From: JABDGC01 sp964466595 | GTDB taxonomy: Bacteria > Pseudomonadota > Gammaproteobacteria > DSM-16500 | DNA length: 29,087 nucleotides | Assembly: GCA_964466595.1 (NCBI GenBank) | Contig: CAYXNR010000025.1 | Location: forward strand, 1-29,087 | Direction: 5' to 3' | Made by a program: the position numbers and the translations under genes | The notes under the pieces: model-generated | What the model was told of the DNA's origin: nothing | The model's input: the letters and a program-made list of their open reading frames with translations, nothing else | Databases searched by the model: none | Shown: positions 7,477 through 15,611 of the stretch, piece after piece | How the letters are laid out: each line of letters starts with the position of its first letter | Position numbering within the stretch: the first letter of the stretch is position 1

Positions 7477-8665
7477 AACGATGGGTGGCATTTTATTGGT
7501 AGCTGGTACCACTATCGGCGGCGGCATGCTGAGTTTACCGATTACCACAGCGAAAAGCGGTTTTTTCTATTCTACTCTCTTATTCATCAGTTGTTGGGCT
7601 TTGATGACCTTCACTGCCTTTCTCACGCTGGAAGTTAATCTCTGCTTTCCGAAAAACAGCCATATGATTTCAATGGCAAAGCATACCCTAGGCAAACCGG
7701 GTGAGTTGATCATGTGGACGGCTTATTTACTGCTTCTTTATTCTGTTGTTTCAGCCTATATCGCCGGTGGTCAAGATATCTTTCAAGGCTTATTACAAGG
7801 CTTAGGCTTCAAGGTTCCAACTGCTTTGTGTGGCCTTGCCTTTGTTCTCATCTTTGGGGCTATTGTAACCCGTGGTGTACGACAGGTAGATTTGGTAAAC
7901 CGCTTTCTGATGTTAATTAAGCTCGGGACTATTTTCTTCTTGATTATTTTTATTGGCAAGCATGCGACATCAGAAAACTATTTTCAGGGTAAACTGCCCT
8001 TTGTTTTATCTGCTGCCTCGATGGCTATTCTTTCCTTTACCTTTTCTCCACTCATTCCTACCCTACGCTCTTATTTTAATGATGACATTCGGCAACTGCG
8101 TTGGGTCATTTTTTTAGGCACCTTGTTACCCTTAATTTGTTATATCGGCTGGAATGCAGCCATTTTTGGGAGCATTCCTCTTTTAGGACAGTATGGTCTA
8201 GAACGTCTGCTGCAACATCATCAACCTATCACCGGCCTCTTAGAATCTTTATATTATTATGTACCCAACGCCAAGCTTGCCCTCATTGCCAAGGTATTTA
8301 CTTCAATTTGTATTTTAACCGCCTTTGTCAGTGTGACACTCAGCTTGTCTGACTACCTATCCGATGGCTTTAAAATAGCGAAGAAAGGCTATGGCAATAT
8401 TTTTATTATGACGATGACCTTCCTGCCTCCTTTATTGGTTGCTAGTTTTTATCCACGAGCCTTTATTTTGTTTCTTAGTTTTGCAGGTTTATTTTGTAGC
8501 TTTATGTTTGCCTTCCTGCCCTCGGTCATGGCTTGGGTCTGCCGTTACCAAAAGAAGTTCGTCATGCCCTATCAGGTGATTGGCGGAAAATACCTGCTAC
8601 TGCTCGCGCTTCTGGCTTCCTTTGCCTTCAGCGGATTGATTGCTTATGAGTTAATAGGATTTTAA
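7469..8665 (+). CDS. tyrP: Aromatic amino acid transporter, TyrP/Mtr (HAAAP) family
   Basis: The 398-residue inner-membrane protein has about 11 helices and a typical APC-superfamily start. The first helix carries GTTIGGGMLSLPI, the broken-helix substrate and sodium/proton-site motif of hydroxy/aromatic amino acid permeases, and other regions (TLEVNLCFP, FTFSPLIPTLRSYF, SVTLSLSDYLSDGF) fit TyrP/TnaB/Mtr. It most likely imports tyrosine or tryptophan by proton symport; the exact substrate is uncertain. Its ATG lies within the end of the MFS gene (ATGAATAA overlap). The stop overlaps the stop of convergent fis by four bases, which leaves no room for a terminator between the two genes. Confidence 0.9.
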   Translation: MNKTMGGILLVAGTTIGGGMLSLPITTAKSGFFYSTLLFISCWALMTFTAFLTLEVNLCFPKNSHMISMAKHTLGKPGELIMWTAYLLLLYSVVSAYIAGGQDIFQGLLQGLGFKVPTALCGLAFVLIFGAIVTRGVRQVDLVNRFLMLIKLGTIFFLIIFIGKHATSENYFQGKLPFVLSAASMAILSFTFSPLIPTLRSYFNDDIRQLRWVIFLGTLLPLICYIGWNAAIFGSIPLLGQYGLERLLQHHQPITGLLESLYYYVPNAKLALIAKVFTSICILTAFVSVTLSLSDYLSDGFKIAKKGYGNIFIMTMTFLPPLLVASFYPRAFILFLSFAGLFCSFMFAFLPSVMAWVCRYQKKFVMPYQVIGGKYLLLLALLASFAFSGLIAYELIGF

Positions 8666-8928
8666 TCCAACATACCATATTGCTTCAGTTTTTTACGTAG
8701 CGTACCACGCGAGATACCTAAAATACCCGCCATTTTAACTTGATTGTAATGGGTATGGTTAATCAATACTTCTAGCAGCGGGCGCTCAATTTCTTCGAGT
8801 AAGATAGAATAGAAATCGATGGGTTGTTCTCCGCCAATATGTGTAAAATAGTTTCTTAAAGTATTTTTAACGGCTTGTCTCAGGGTAACTGTATCTAAAT
8901 CTTCAATAGCCGCAATCTTTCCAATCAT
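8662..8928 (-). CDS. fis: Fis-family DNA-binding protein
   Basis: This 88-residue protein ends in the Fis helix-turn-helix region: HTHYNQVKMAGILGISRGTLRKKLKQYG, here shown in part (KMAGILGISRGTLRKKL). The preceding helices (LLEEIERPLLEVLI) form the dimer core. Fis bends DNA and acts as a global regulator of nucleoid structure and growth-phase transcription; Legionella has several paralogues that influence virulence genes. I chose the ATG at 8928 with AGAGAGG upstream. An in-frame start at 8961 would add 11 residues but lacks a comparable site. It sits downstream of HU on the same strand with its own 179-base upstream gap. Confidence 0.92.
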   Translation of the reverse strand: MIGKIAAIEDLDTVTLRQAVKNTLRNYFTHIGGEQPIDFYSILLEEIERPLLEVLINHTHYNQVKMAGILGISRGTLRKKLKQYGMLD

Positions 8929-8984
8929 AATAACCTCTCTTTCAAATGTTCCTTGGCTCAAAATTGGGAATACTCCCTTGAATC

Positions 8985-9000
8985 GCCTTTTGCAAAAGGC
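8985..9000. promoter_or_regulatory. Perfect 16-bp palindrome upstream of fis
   Basis: GCCTTTTGCAAAAGGC is a perfect dyad 57 bases upstream of the fis start codon, probably within the fis leader or promoter region. It could be an operator for a dimeric regulator or for autoregulation. No T-run follows on either strand, so a terminator is less likely. Confidence 0.5.
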
Positions 9001-9107
9001 ACATGCATCTTTTTACAATACAACAAGTAAATAAGCAATTGCCAAGCACCATAATATTTTAATTCCTAGAAAAAAGGACAGTCTTTAATCTTCATCGCAG
9101 ATAATGA

Positions 9108-9383
9108 CTAAGAATCCACTGCTTCCTTCAACTCTTTACCCGCCTTAAAAAAAGGCACTAATTTTGCCTTGACTTGCATTTCAGCACCTGTACGGGGATT
9201 CCTTACTTTACGAGCAGCTCTTTTCTTAATACCAAACCTTCCGAAACCAACTAGCATGACTGTCTCACCTCTTTTTAAAGTCTTGACTATTCCTTCGATG
9301 AGAGCAGATAAAATATCCTCTGCTTTTGTCAAAGAAATATCCATTTTTTCAGCAATTTTTGCTACTAAATCTGATTTATTCAT
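9108..9383 (-). CDS. hup: DNA-binding protein HU
   Basis: The 91-residue protein has the full HU/IHF fold. The start MNKSDLVAKIAEK forms helix 1, GFGRFGIKKRAAR follows in the beta sheet, and RNPRTG contains the intercalating proline of the DNA-binding arm. The C-terminal end FKAGKELKEAV is typical. The pattern is closer to HU than to IHF. It bends and compacts DNA as a dimer. AAGGAG precedes the ATG at good spacing. It is 50 bases downstream of the lysine-rich coiled-coil gene on the same strand and may be co-transcribed with it. Confidence 0.95.
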   Translation of the reverse strand: MNKSDLVAKIAEKMDISLTKAEDILSALIEGIVKTLKRGETVMLVGFGRFGIKKRAARKVRNPRTGAEMQVKAKLVPFFKAGKELKEAVDS

Positions 9384-9433
9384 ACAAGCTCCTTTTGTTT
9401 AATCCGCCTTCCTTTTGCTTAAAATCTTTTCTT

Positions 9434-10063
9434 TCATAAGGAAGAAACTAGCTCTTGTGGCTCTTGAGCAAATTCTGTTTCTTCCTGTGCTGCGGCAATC
9501 TCAAGGACTTCTGTCATTTTCGACTCTTGAGGAAGATTGCTTACTGGAGATCTTTCCTTTTTATCTGATAATTTTTTAACCTTTGTCTTATTTTTTGCTA
9601 CTACTTTAACCTTTGACTCTGCCTGAGCTTTATTGCTCATTTTTTTTAGCCATTCTTTTTTAAAGCTATGCAGCTGCGCTTGGAAGGCCTGATACATGGC
9701 CTTCTTTTCCGCTAAAGTCTTGAGTTGCTTTTGAAGCAGCTCGCGATCTCGAGTGAGCAGCTTAAGTTGCTGCTGACATTTGCGAAGCATTTTTTGGCTT
9801 GCATTAATTTGTTTATTAGCAAGAGGCGTATTCTTTCTTTTTAAGCTTAGTATTTTCTCTGTTAATTTCTTATTTTGAAGTTCGAATTTTTTCAATTCAA
9901 GATTCAATTTGATTTCTTCTTTCTTATGGGCAAGAAAATCTTTTCCAATTTGAGCGGCTATTATTTTTGGCATGGTCAATAAAATTTGTTCTGTCTTCTC
10001 TGCTAGGCTACGGGGTTTGCTTTTTGCTTTAGAAATAACCCTCACATTTTTTTTCTTACCCAT
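9434..10063 (-). CDS. Lysine-rich coiled-coil protein of unknown function
   Basis: I do not recognise a family. The 209-residue product is strongly basic. A Lys/Arg-rich start (MGKKKNVRVISKAKSKPRS) is followed by a long predicted coiled coil (about 48-145) made of Lys, Leu and Gln heptads. A second Lys/Ala/Val-rich stretch (about 148-170) has some likeness to histone-H1-like tails. The last 35 residues are acidic. AGAGGAAG precedes the ATG at 10063. It lies directly upstream of HU, close to Fis, and divergent from a ProQ-like gene, so a nucleoid or RNA-binding role is a reasonable guess. There is no catalytic motif. Confidence 0.65.
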   Translation of the reverse strand: MGKKKNVRVISKAKSKPRSLAEKTEQILLTMPKIIAAQIGKDFLAHKKEEIKLNLELKKFELQNKKLTEKILSLKRKNTPLANKQINASQKMLRKCQQQLKLLTRDRELLQKQLKTLAEKKAMYQAFQAQLHSFKKEWLKKMSNKAQAESKVKVVAKNKTKVKKLSDKKERSPVSNLPQESKMTEVLEIAAAQEETEFAQEPQELVSSL

Positions 10064-10128
10064 GAACGCTTCCTCTTAAATTTAGAAATCTTAAATTAAC
10101 ATCCTTTGTTTGAAATTGTCTACACTTA

Positions 10129-10157
10129 TTGATTTTCATTTGCTAAGGTTTTAAAGT
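10129..10157 (+). promoter_or_regulatory. Candidate promoter for the ProQ-like gene
   Basis: TTGATT (10129-10134), a 17-base spacer and TAAAGT (10152-10157) precede the ProQ-like start codon by about 50 bases. A short inverted repeat, AGCTTG-TT-CAAGCT, lies just downstream. Confidence 0.35.
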
Positions 10158-10206
10158 AAGCTTGTTCAAGCTACAATGTCGCCTAATATGGTTCTCTGGA
10201 GATTCA

Positions 10207-10734
10207 ATGAGCAACCCAAGTTTACAAGAACAATTGCAATCCTTAGCGCTTGCTTCTGCTACTGATAAAAAAAGTAGACCCCAAAAGTATGTCGCTAATG
10301 CTAAAAAGCCTGCGCCCCACAAAGCCTCCCCTCAAAAACCAGCCTGGCTAGAATATATTTATTATGGTCTTGAATTATTAAAAGCTTTTTATCCGGCCTG
10401 CTTCAAAGAGCCTAGCGAGGTTAAACCGCTTAAGATTGGCATCAAGCAAGACTTGGTTAAACAGCTCAGTACACGGGAAGATATTGTCATTAGCGACAAA
10501 ACCTGCATGATCAAAAGCTTAAGCTATTATGTCACGACGCTGAATTATTTTAAAAATATGTTAGAAGGTATTCCTCGTATTGATTTGAATGGCGAAAGCG
10601 CGGGAATAGTCACAGCAGAAGAAGCCCAATATTCCGCCGAGCAACACAAAATAAAGCTTCAAAAAAAATCTGCGAGAGCTTTAGCTAAAAATACTTCTCC
10701 TAAAAATGATCGGGCTGAGCTGAATCGTGCCTAA
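10207..10734 (+). CDS. proQ: ProQ/FinO-domain RNA chaperone (RocC-like)
   Basis: This 175-residue protein has a basic disordered N-terminus (about 1-45), one FinO/ProQ domain (about 50-145) and a basic tail. Diagnostic segments are FYPACFKE, KPLKIGIKQDLVKQL and the YYVTTLNYFKNMLEG helix followed by RIDLNGESAG. The family binds 3' ends and terminator hairpins of small RNAs and mRNAs; the Legionella relative RocC represses competence genes with an sRNA. The ATG at 10207 has CTGGAG upstream and starts just before the low-complexity lead; an in-frame start at 10162 looks like read-through of the leader. The gene diverges from the lysine-rich coiled-coil gene. Confidence 0.85.
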   Translation: MSNPSLQEQLQSLALASATDKKSRPQKYVANAKKPAPHKASPQKPAWLEYIYYGLELLKAFYPACFKEPSEVKPLKIGIKQDLVKQLSTREDIVISDKTCMIKSLSYYVTTLNYFKNMLEGIPRIDLNGESAGIVTAEEAQYSAEQHKIKLQKKSARALAKNTSPKNDRAELNRA

Positions 10735-10789
10735 AACTATAGCTTCTGAACAATTTTTCCATACCTTATCCTAGGGAAATCCAAAAGTC

Positions 10790-11572
10790 ATGGCAGAATC
10801 CTTATTAAAAATAAAGCAACACCCTGAGGGCATTTTGCAGCTCGGCCTCAATCGTCCAGAAGCGCTCAATGCACTCAATAGCAGCTTACTCAGCGAACTG
10901 CATGGTATTTTTCATGAGGCCAAGAAAGATCCTTCTGTTAAAGCACTGCTCATTCATGGTGAAGGCAAGGCTTTTTGTGCCGGCGCTGATATTAAGCAAT
11001 TCACTTTGTTAGATGGAAAAACAGGCTATTCCTTTGCTAAAAGTGGACAGGCGGTTTTTTCTAGTTTAGAAAATCTGGGCAAGCCTTCCTTAGCAGCTAT
11101 TCATGGTTTTGCCTTAGGCGGTGGCTGCGAATTAGCTATGGCCGCTACCCTCCGAATGGCAGCAGAAACAGCAACTCTGGGACAACCAGAAATCAAATTA
11201 GGCCTGATTCCCGGTTTTGGGGGAACACAACGTCTAGCTCGTTTGGTGGGAAAAGGAAGAGCACTTGAACTGTGCTTGACCGGACGTTTCATTAAAGCAC
11301 CAGAGGCTCTAGCTTGTGGACTCATTAATGAAATGGTAGCAGAAGCTTCTTTACTCGAACGCGCACGAGCCTTCTTGCAAACGCTCGTTAAACTGCCCTC
11401 CCTTGCTTTAAAAAGTATCTTGGAAACCATTCATCGGGGCTATGATCTACCCCTCTCAGCTGCCTTAGAATTAGAGGCCGCACACTTTGGCCTCTGCGCT
11501 AGCACAAATGATAAAAAAGAAGGCGTTCAAGCCTTCCTTGAAAAGCGTAGCCCTCAGTTTTGTGGAGAATAA
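10790..11572 (+). CDS. Enoyl-CoA hydratase (crotonase family)
   Basis: The 260-residue length is normal for a crotonase. NRPEALNALN, the CoA-binding segment AFCAGADIKQF and the oxyanion-hole region ALGGGCELA are present. Both catalytic glutamates of short-chain enoyl-CoA hydratase are in place: Glu114 in GGCELA and Glu134 in GQPEIKLGLIPGFGGTQRL. The reaction is hydration of 2-enoyl-CoA to 3-hydroxyacyl-CoA. It sits four bases upstream of a 3-hydroxyisobutyryl-CoA hydrolase-like gene, so methacrylyl-CoA hydration in valine catabolism is a plausible role; fatty-acid beta-oxidation is the alternative. Confidence 0.93.
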   Translation: MAESLLKIKQHPEGILQLGLNRPEALNALNSSLLSELHGIFHEAKKDPSVKALLIHGEGKAFCAGADIKQFTLLDGKTGYSFAKSGQAVFSSLENLGKPSLAAIHGFALGGGCELAMAATLRMAAETATLGQPEIKLGLIPGFGGTQRLARLVGKGRALELCLTGRFIKAPEALACGLINEMVAEASLLERARAFLQTLVKLPSLALKSILETIHRGYDLPLSAALELEAAHFGLCASTNDKKEGVQAFLEKRSPQFCGE

Positions 11573-11575
11573 GGC

Positions 11576-12649
11576 ATGTCTGCTGCTCCCATCCTTTTTG
11601 ATGAATTAGCAGGACAGGAAGGCGGTCTCGGTCTCATTACACTGAATCGTCCACAGGCTTTAAATGCCTTAAACCATGAGATGATCCTCTTGCTGCACCA
11701 AAAGCTTCTTCACTGGGAAAAACAGCCTGAGATCAAAGCTGTGGTGGTGCGCGCTGTGGAAGGAAAGGCTTTTTGCGCCGGCGGCGATCTTCGCTTCATT
11801 CATGAAAAACATGAACTTCAGGATTCAAGACTTTTTCAATTTTTTCGTGATGAGTATCGTCTAAACCATTATATTTTTCACTATCCTAAGCCTTATCTTG
11901 CTTTCTTAAATGGCATTACCATGGGTGGTGGAGCTGGTATTTCTCTTCATGGTAGTCATTGTGTGGCAACGGAAGCGCTTCTCTTTGCTATGCCAGAAAC
12001 AGGAATTGGTTTTTTCCCTGATGTCGGCGGCACTTATTTTCTGTCTCGTCTTCCTCAGGGGCTTGGCTTGTATCTCGGCCTCACCGGAGCAGGTCTTCGT
12101 TGTGATGATTGTCTGGCTCTACAGTTAATCGATTATAAAGTTCAAGCTGAAGATCTTGATCAAATACTCCAAACACTCGCTGATACCGCTTTTCATGACA
12201 AGGCAGTGGATGCTGTCAGTCAAATTCTTCAAACCTATCAAAAAAAAGCTGCGCTTGCTCCCTTAAGCAAACATTATGAGGCTATCAATCAAGCCTTTCT
12301 GAAGCCTACTGTAGAGGAAATTCTAGCTGATTTGGAAAATGAGCAAAGTCCCTGGCATCAAGAAACACTTGCTAGTCTTCAGAAAAAATCACCGACTAGT
12401 TTGAAGGTTACTTTGAAACAGTTGCAAGAAGGCAAAAAGCGGGATTTTAATCAATGCCTGGAGCTAGAATATGGCCTGATGCGCCATTTCATTCAAGGCC
12501 ATGATTTTTTTGAAGGAATTCGAAGCATTTTAGAAAAAAAACACCGGCCACAATGGCAACCTGCTGAATTAAATGAAATAAGCTCTGCGATGGTCGAAGC
12601 TTTCTTTTTACCCGTGGGGAATAAAACTGCTCCACTCTTCGCTGAGTAG
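11576..12649 (+). CDS. 3-hydroxyisobutyryl-CoA hydrolase-like enzyme
   Basis: The 357-residue protein is a crotonase-fold enzyme with the long C-terminal extension of the HIBYL-CoA hydrolase group. Key stretches are AFCAGGDLRFIHE, GITMGGGAGISLHG (oxyanion hole) and AMPETGIGFFPDVGGTYFLSRL, which carries the catalytic Glu of hydrolases. The C-terminal half (about 200-345) matches the family's ECH_2 arrangement, with KSPTSLKVTLKQL and DFNQCLELEYGL. It would release 3-hydroxyisobutyrate from its CoA ester in valine breakdown. The gene follows the enoyl-CoA hydratase after three bases and is surely co-transcribed. The remaining valine enzymes are not here. Confidence 0.88.
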   Translation: MSAAPILFDELAGQEGGLGLITLNRPQALNALNHEMILLLHQKLLHWEKQPEIKAVVVRAVEGKAFCAGGDLRFIHEKHELQDSRLFQFFRDEYRLNHYIFHYPKPYLAFLNGITMGGGAGISLHGSHCVATEALLFAMPETGIGFFPDVGGTYFLSRLPQGLGLYLGLTGAGLRCDDCLALQLIDYKVQAEDLDQILQTLADTAFHDKAVDAVSQILQTYQKKAALAPLSKHYEAINQAFLKPTVEEILADLENEQSPWHQETLASLQKKSPTSLKVTLKQLQEGKKRDFNQCLELEYGLMRHFIQGHDFFEGIRSILEKKHRPQWQPAELNEISSAMVEAFFLPVGNKTAPLFAE

Positions 12650-12799
12650 GCCTGAGAATGATCAGTCTTATTCCTTTGCAAAGGCCTCAGTTCATAGCTA
12701 AATTTTATATCGCAAATCATTAACTTATCTGCTACTCTTTCCTAAGTCCTTCAAAGCTTCCCTATCCTACATATGAATATAAAAGAATATCTTTTATAC

Positions 12800-12805
12800 T
12801 ATAAT
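12800..12805 (+). promoter_or_regulatory. Candidate -10 box for the hibernation-factor gene
   Basis: TATAAT lies 52 bases before the start codon in a very AT-rich stretch, next to an inverted repeat (TAAAAG-AATAT-CTTTTA, about 12780-12796). The -35 region is poor. Confidence 0.3.
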
Positions 12806-12856
12806 TATAAAGAATAAAGATGAGAGTTTATAAAGATAAGATGAGGAGAAGAAACT

Positions 12857-13408
12857 ATGAATTCTGTTCAAGTGACCTTTCGCGACCTTCCCTATTCCAA
12901 AGCCTTAGAAACCTGCATTCAGGACCATGCCGAAAAACTCCGCCAGTACGATGAGCAATTCACCCACTGTCGGGTGGTAGTAGCCATCTCTCAAAATCAT
13001 AAGCATCAGGGAAAATTATACAATGTGCGAGTGAATCTCACTGTTCCCGGCAAAGAAATCGTGGCCACCCGACAAGAAGATGAGGATATTTATGTCGCAA
13101 TTCGTGACACTTTCAATGCCCTCACGAGACAACTCGAAGATTATCTTCGTAAAAGACGCGGTGAAATCAAAACACATGAGGCTTTGCTCCATGGCTTTAT
13201 TGTTCGCCTTTTTCCAGAAGAGAACTATGGTTTTATTCAAGGACAAGACGGTAACGAGTATTATTTTAGCGCAACCAATGTGGCTTCCAAAACCTTTAAT
13301 CAATTAGCTGTTGGTGATACGGTAGGCTTTCTTACCGAATCTGGAAATGAGGGCTTACAGGCACGCCGCGTTACCCTAGAGCGGCATAATCATGTTGAAA
13401 ATTTCTAA
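12857..13408 (+). CDS. hpf: HPF/RaiA ribosome-associated protein fused to a cold-shock domain
   Basis: This 183-residue protein has two domains. Residues 1-105 form an HPF/RaiA (sigma54-modulation) fold, with VTFRDLPYSKALETCIQDHAEKL at the start, here cited as VTFRDLPYSKAL, the strand YNVRVNLTVPGKEIVATR and the helix VAIRDTFNALTRQLEDYLR. Residues about 113-180 form a cold-shock OB fold with RNP1-like NYGFIQGQDG and RNP2-like YYFSATNV. HPF domains dock in the 30S decoding region and stop translation in resting cells. The cold-shock domain would add single-stranded RNA binding. This differs from long HPF, whose C-terminal domain dimerises 70S ribosomes. GAGGAGAAG precedes the ATG. Confidence 0.9.
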   Translation: MNSVQVTFRDLPYSKALETCIQDHAEKLRQYDEQFTHCRVVVAISQNHKHQGKLYNVRVNLTVPGKEIVATRQEDEDIYVAIRDTFNALTRQLEDYLRKRRGEIKTHEALLHGFIVRLFPEENYGFIQGQDGNEYYFSATNVASKTFNQLAVGDTVGFLTESGNEGLQARRVTLERHNHVENF

Positions 13409-13458
13409 AAATGCTAGCAAGCTAAGCTTCGCTTCTTAGGATAGGACCTTTCTGTTTC

Positions 13459-14640
13459 ATGACACGATTTGATGCCTTCTATTCACGTTTTACTCGTGAA
13501 TATCCCTATCCGCGCCAATTACGAGCCTATCATAGCGGCTCTTTTCCCAAGGCCCATATTTTTCGCGAGGGGAAAAAGCTGATCGATTTTTCCTCTAGCG
13601 ACTACTTGGGTTTAGGAAAGCATCCTTTTTTAATCGCACGCAGTCAGGAATTTGCTAAACGCTTTGGAACAGGCAGTGGTTCTTCCCGCCTTGTTTGTGG
13701 CAATTTGGCTATTTATGAACAATTAGAAAATCAACTTGCGGCCTCTTTAGGAAAAGAAGCTGCCCTCATTTTAGGAACTGGGTTTCAAGCCAATGCCACT
13801 ATTTTAGAAGCGCTGCTTGATGAATCCGTTTTAAAAAACTCACCGCTTGTTTTTTGTGATAAATCTTGTCATGCCAGTATTTATACGGGTCTCCTGCGTC
13901 TTTCGCAATTTCATCGCTTTCATCATAATGATTTGGATCATTTGCAGCTTTTACTGAATAAAAAGGCAAGTTCCTCGCAACCCATCTTTATCATCGTCGA
14001 ATCTGTTTATAGCATGGATGGTGATCAAAGTGATTTACTGCGCCTGATTGATTTAGCAGAGAAATATCAAGCGGTTCTCTATGTTGATGATGCGCACGCC
14101 ATTGGTATTTATGGTTCTCGTGGCTGGGGAAAGGCAGCTGACTTCTCGCAGAAAATTGATCTGATCATTGGCACCTTTAGTAAGGCACTCGGTAGCTTTG
14201 GTGCCTTTCTAGCTTGTTCTCAGGTGGTACGAGAATATTTGATTCATCGCTGTAAAGGCCTAATCTATTCTACAGCCTTATCACCAGCTATTTTAGGCGC
14301 TATCTCGGCTTCTATGGAACTCTTGCCCCATTTAAACCAAGAACGTCAGCGTGTTATTCAATGGAGCCAGTCCATTCGCAAATTCTTTGATGAGGAAGAA
14401 CTTTCCTATGGCGAGTCCGATAGTCATTTAGTACCCTGGATCATTGGTTCAGCTGAAAAAACACGTTGGGTAGCACAGCAGCTGGAAGAGCAAGGTATTT
14501 TAGGCGTTCCTATTCAATATCCGACGGTACCTTCTAATAAAAATCGCATTCGTTTTTGTGTATCTGCCTTACATGAGGCAGAAGATTTAGAACTATTATT
14601 TTCATCAATTAAAAAAGTGAAGAAAAAGCTTAAGCCTTAG
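13459..14640 (+). CDS. bioF: 8-amino-7-oxononanoate synthase
   Basis: The 393-residue PLP enzyme belongs to the alpha-oxoamine synthases. DFSSSDYLGLG opens the fold, YVDDAHAIGIYG carries Asp210 and His213 that hold the cofactor, and GTFSKALGSFGA carries the PLP-forming Lys242. It condenses pimeloyl-ACP/CoA with L-alanine, the first step of the biotin ring pathway. The other members of the family (Kbl, HemA) are less likely given bioB, bioA and bioD next door. It stands alone on the plus strand and its stop overlaps the convergent bioB stop by four bases. No BirA-type dyad is visible in the 50 bases upstream. Confidence 0.93.
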   Translation: MTRFDAFYSRFTREYPYPRQLRAYHSGSFPKAHIFREGKKLIDFSSSDYLGLGKHPFLIARSQEFAKRFGTGSGSSRLVCGNLAIYEQLENQLAASLGKEAALILGTGFQANATILEALLDESVLKNSPLVFCDKSCHASIYTGLLRLSQFHRFHHNDLDHLQLLLNKKASSSQPIFIIVESVYSMDGDQSDLLRLIDLAEKYQAVLYVDDAHAIGIYGSRGWGKAADFSQKIDLIIGTFSKALGSFGAFLACSQVVREYLIHRCKGLIYSTALSPAILGAISASMELLPHLNQERQRVIQWSQSIRKFFDEEELSYGESDSHLVPWIIGSAEKTRWVAQQLEEQGILGVPIQYPTVPSNKNRIRFCVSALHEAEDLELLFSSIKKVKKKLKP

Positions 14641-15602
14641 ACCTCAGCAATCGCTATGCCTAATTTATTTAGCAAAGCCCGATCCTGCGCTCTTTGCGGA
14701 TTAGCCGTCATTAACAACTTTTCGCCATAAAAAATAGAATTGGCTCCAGCTAGAAAACAAAGACCTTGTAATTCCGGAGACATAGCCGTTCTGCCTGCTG
14801 AAAGGCGTACCCGCGCCTTCGGCATCATGATGCGAGCAATTGCAATAGTGCGCACAAATTCAAAAGCATCCAAGGGCGGCGTATCTTGCAGTGGCGTTCC
14901 GGGAATAGGCACTAAATGGTTAATCGGAATGCTTTCGGGATAAGGCTCCATATTGGCTAAAACGGTCAGCATAGCGGCACGGTCTTCACGCCTTTCTCCC
15001 AGCCCAATAATTCCGCCACAGCAGACCTTCATTCCCGAAGCACGAACATGTGCTAGGGTTTGAAGACGTTCATCATAGCTCCGGGTAGTAATGATTTCAG
15101 AATAATATTCAGGAGAAGTATCTAAATTATGGTTGTAAAAATCTAAACCCGCTTCTTGTAAGGCCGCTGCTTGTTCGGCTGTTAGCATCCCAAGTGTCAT
15201 GCAGGTTTCCATGCCAAGGGCTTTAACTGCTTTTAAGAGCTGAATAACTTTTGGCAGATCTCGGTCTTTTAATTCACGCCAGGCTGCACCCATACAAAAG
15301 CGGGTTGCGCCAGCATCGGCTGCAGCCTGTGCCTGCTTTCGCACTTCTGCTACTGACATTAATTTCTCTGCTTTCACGCCGGTATGATAACGAGCCGCTT
15401 GCGGACAATAATGACAGTCTTCGGGGCAACCGCCGGTTTTCACATTCAATAGGGTGCTCAATTGCATCGTCTGATCAGGAAAATATTGACGATGGATGGT
15501 TTGGGCTTGATAGATTAAATCTAGAAAGGGCTTTTCATAAAAAGCTAAGACGGCTGAATTCGTCCACCGAGCCTCTCTCTCTATCCTCGCTGTGCTTGCC
15601 AT
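14637..15602 (-). CDS. bioB: Biotin synthase
   Basis: The 321-residue radical SAM enzyme has the CxxxCxxC cluster motif in GGCPEDCHYC (Cys59, Cys63, Cys66), which binds the [4Fe-4S] cluster. ETCMTLGML, YNHNLDTSPE and the [2Fe-2S]-site region VRLSAGRTAMSPELQ, with the conserved Arg, complete the family pattern. It inserts sulfur into dethiobiotin. AGGAAG precedes the ATG by seven bases, and the gene starts nine bases after the bioA stop, so it is the last gene of the E1alpha-to-bioB run. Confidence 0.97.
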   Translation of the reverse strand: MASTARIEREARWTNSAVLAFYEKPFLDLIYQAQTIHRQYFPDQTMQLSTLLNVKTGGCPEDCHYCPQAARYHTGVKAEKLMSVAEVRKQAQAAADAGATRFCMGAAWRELKDRDLPKVIQLLKAVKALGMETCMTLGMLTAEQAAALQEAGLDFYNHNLDTSPEYYSEIITTRSYDERLQTLAHVRASGMKVCCGGIIGLGERREDRAAMLTVLANMEPYPESIPINHLVPIPGTPLQDTPPLDAFEFVRTIAIARIMMPKARVRLSAGRTAMSPELQGLCFLAGANSIFYGEKLLMTANPQRAQDRALLNKLGIAIAEV

Positions 15603-15611
15603 CTGGACTTC

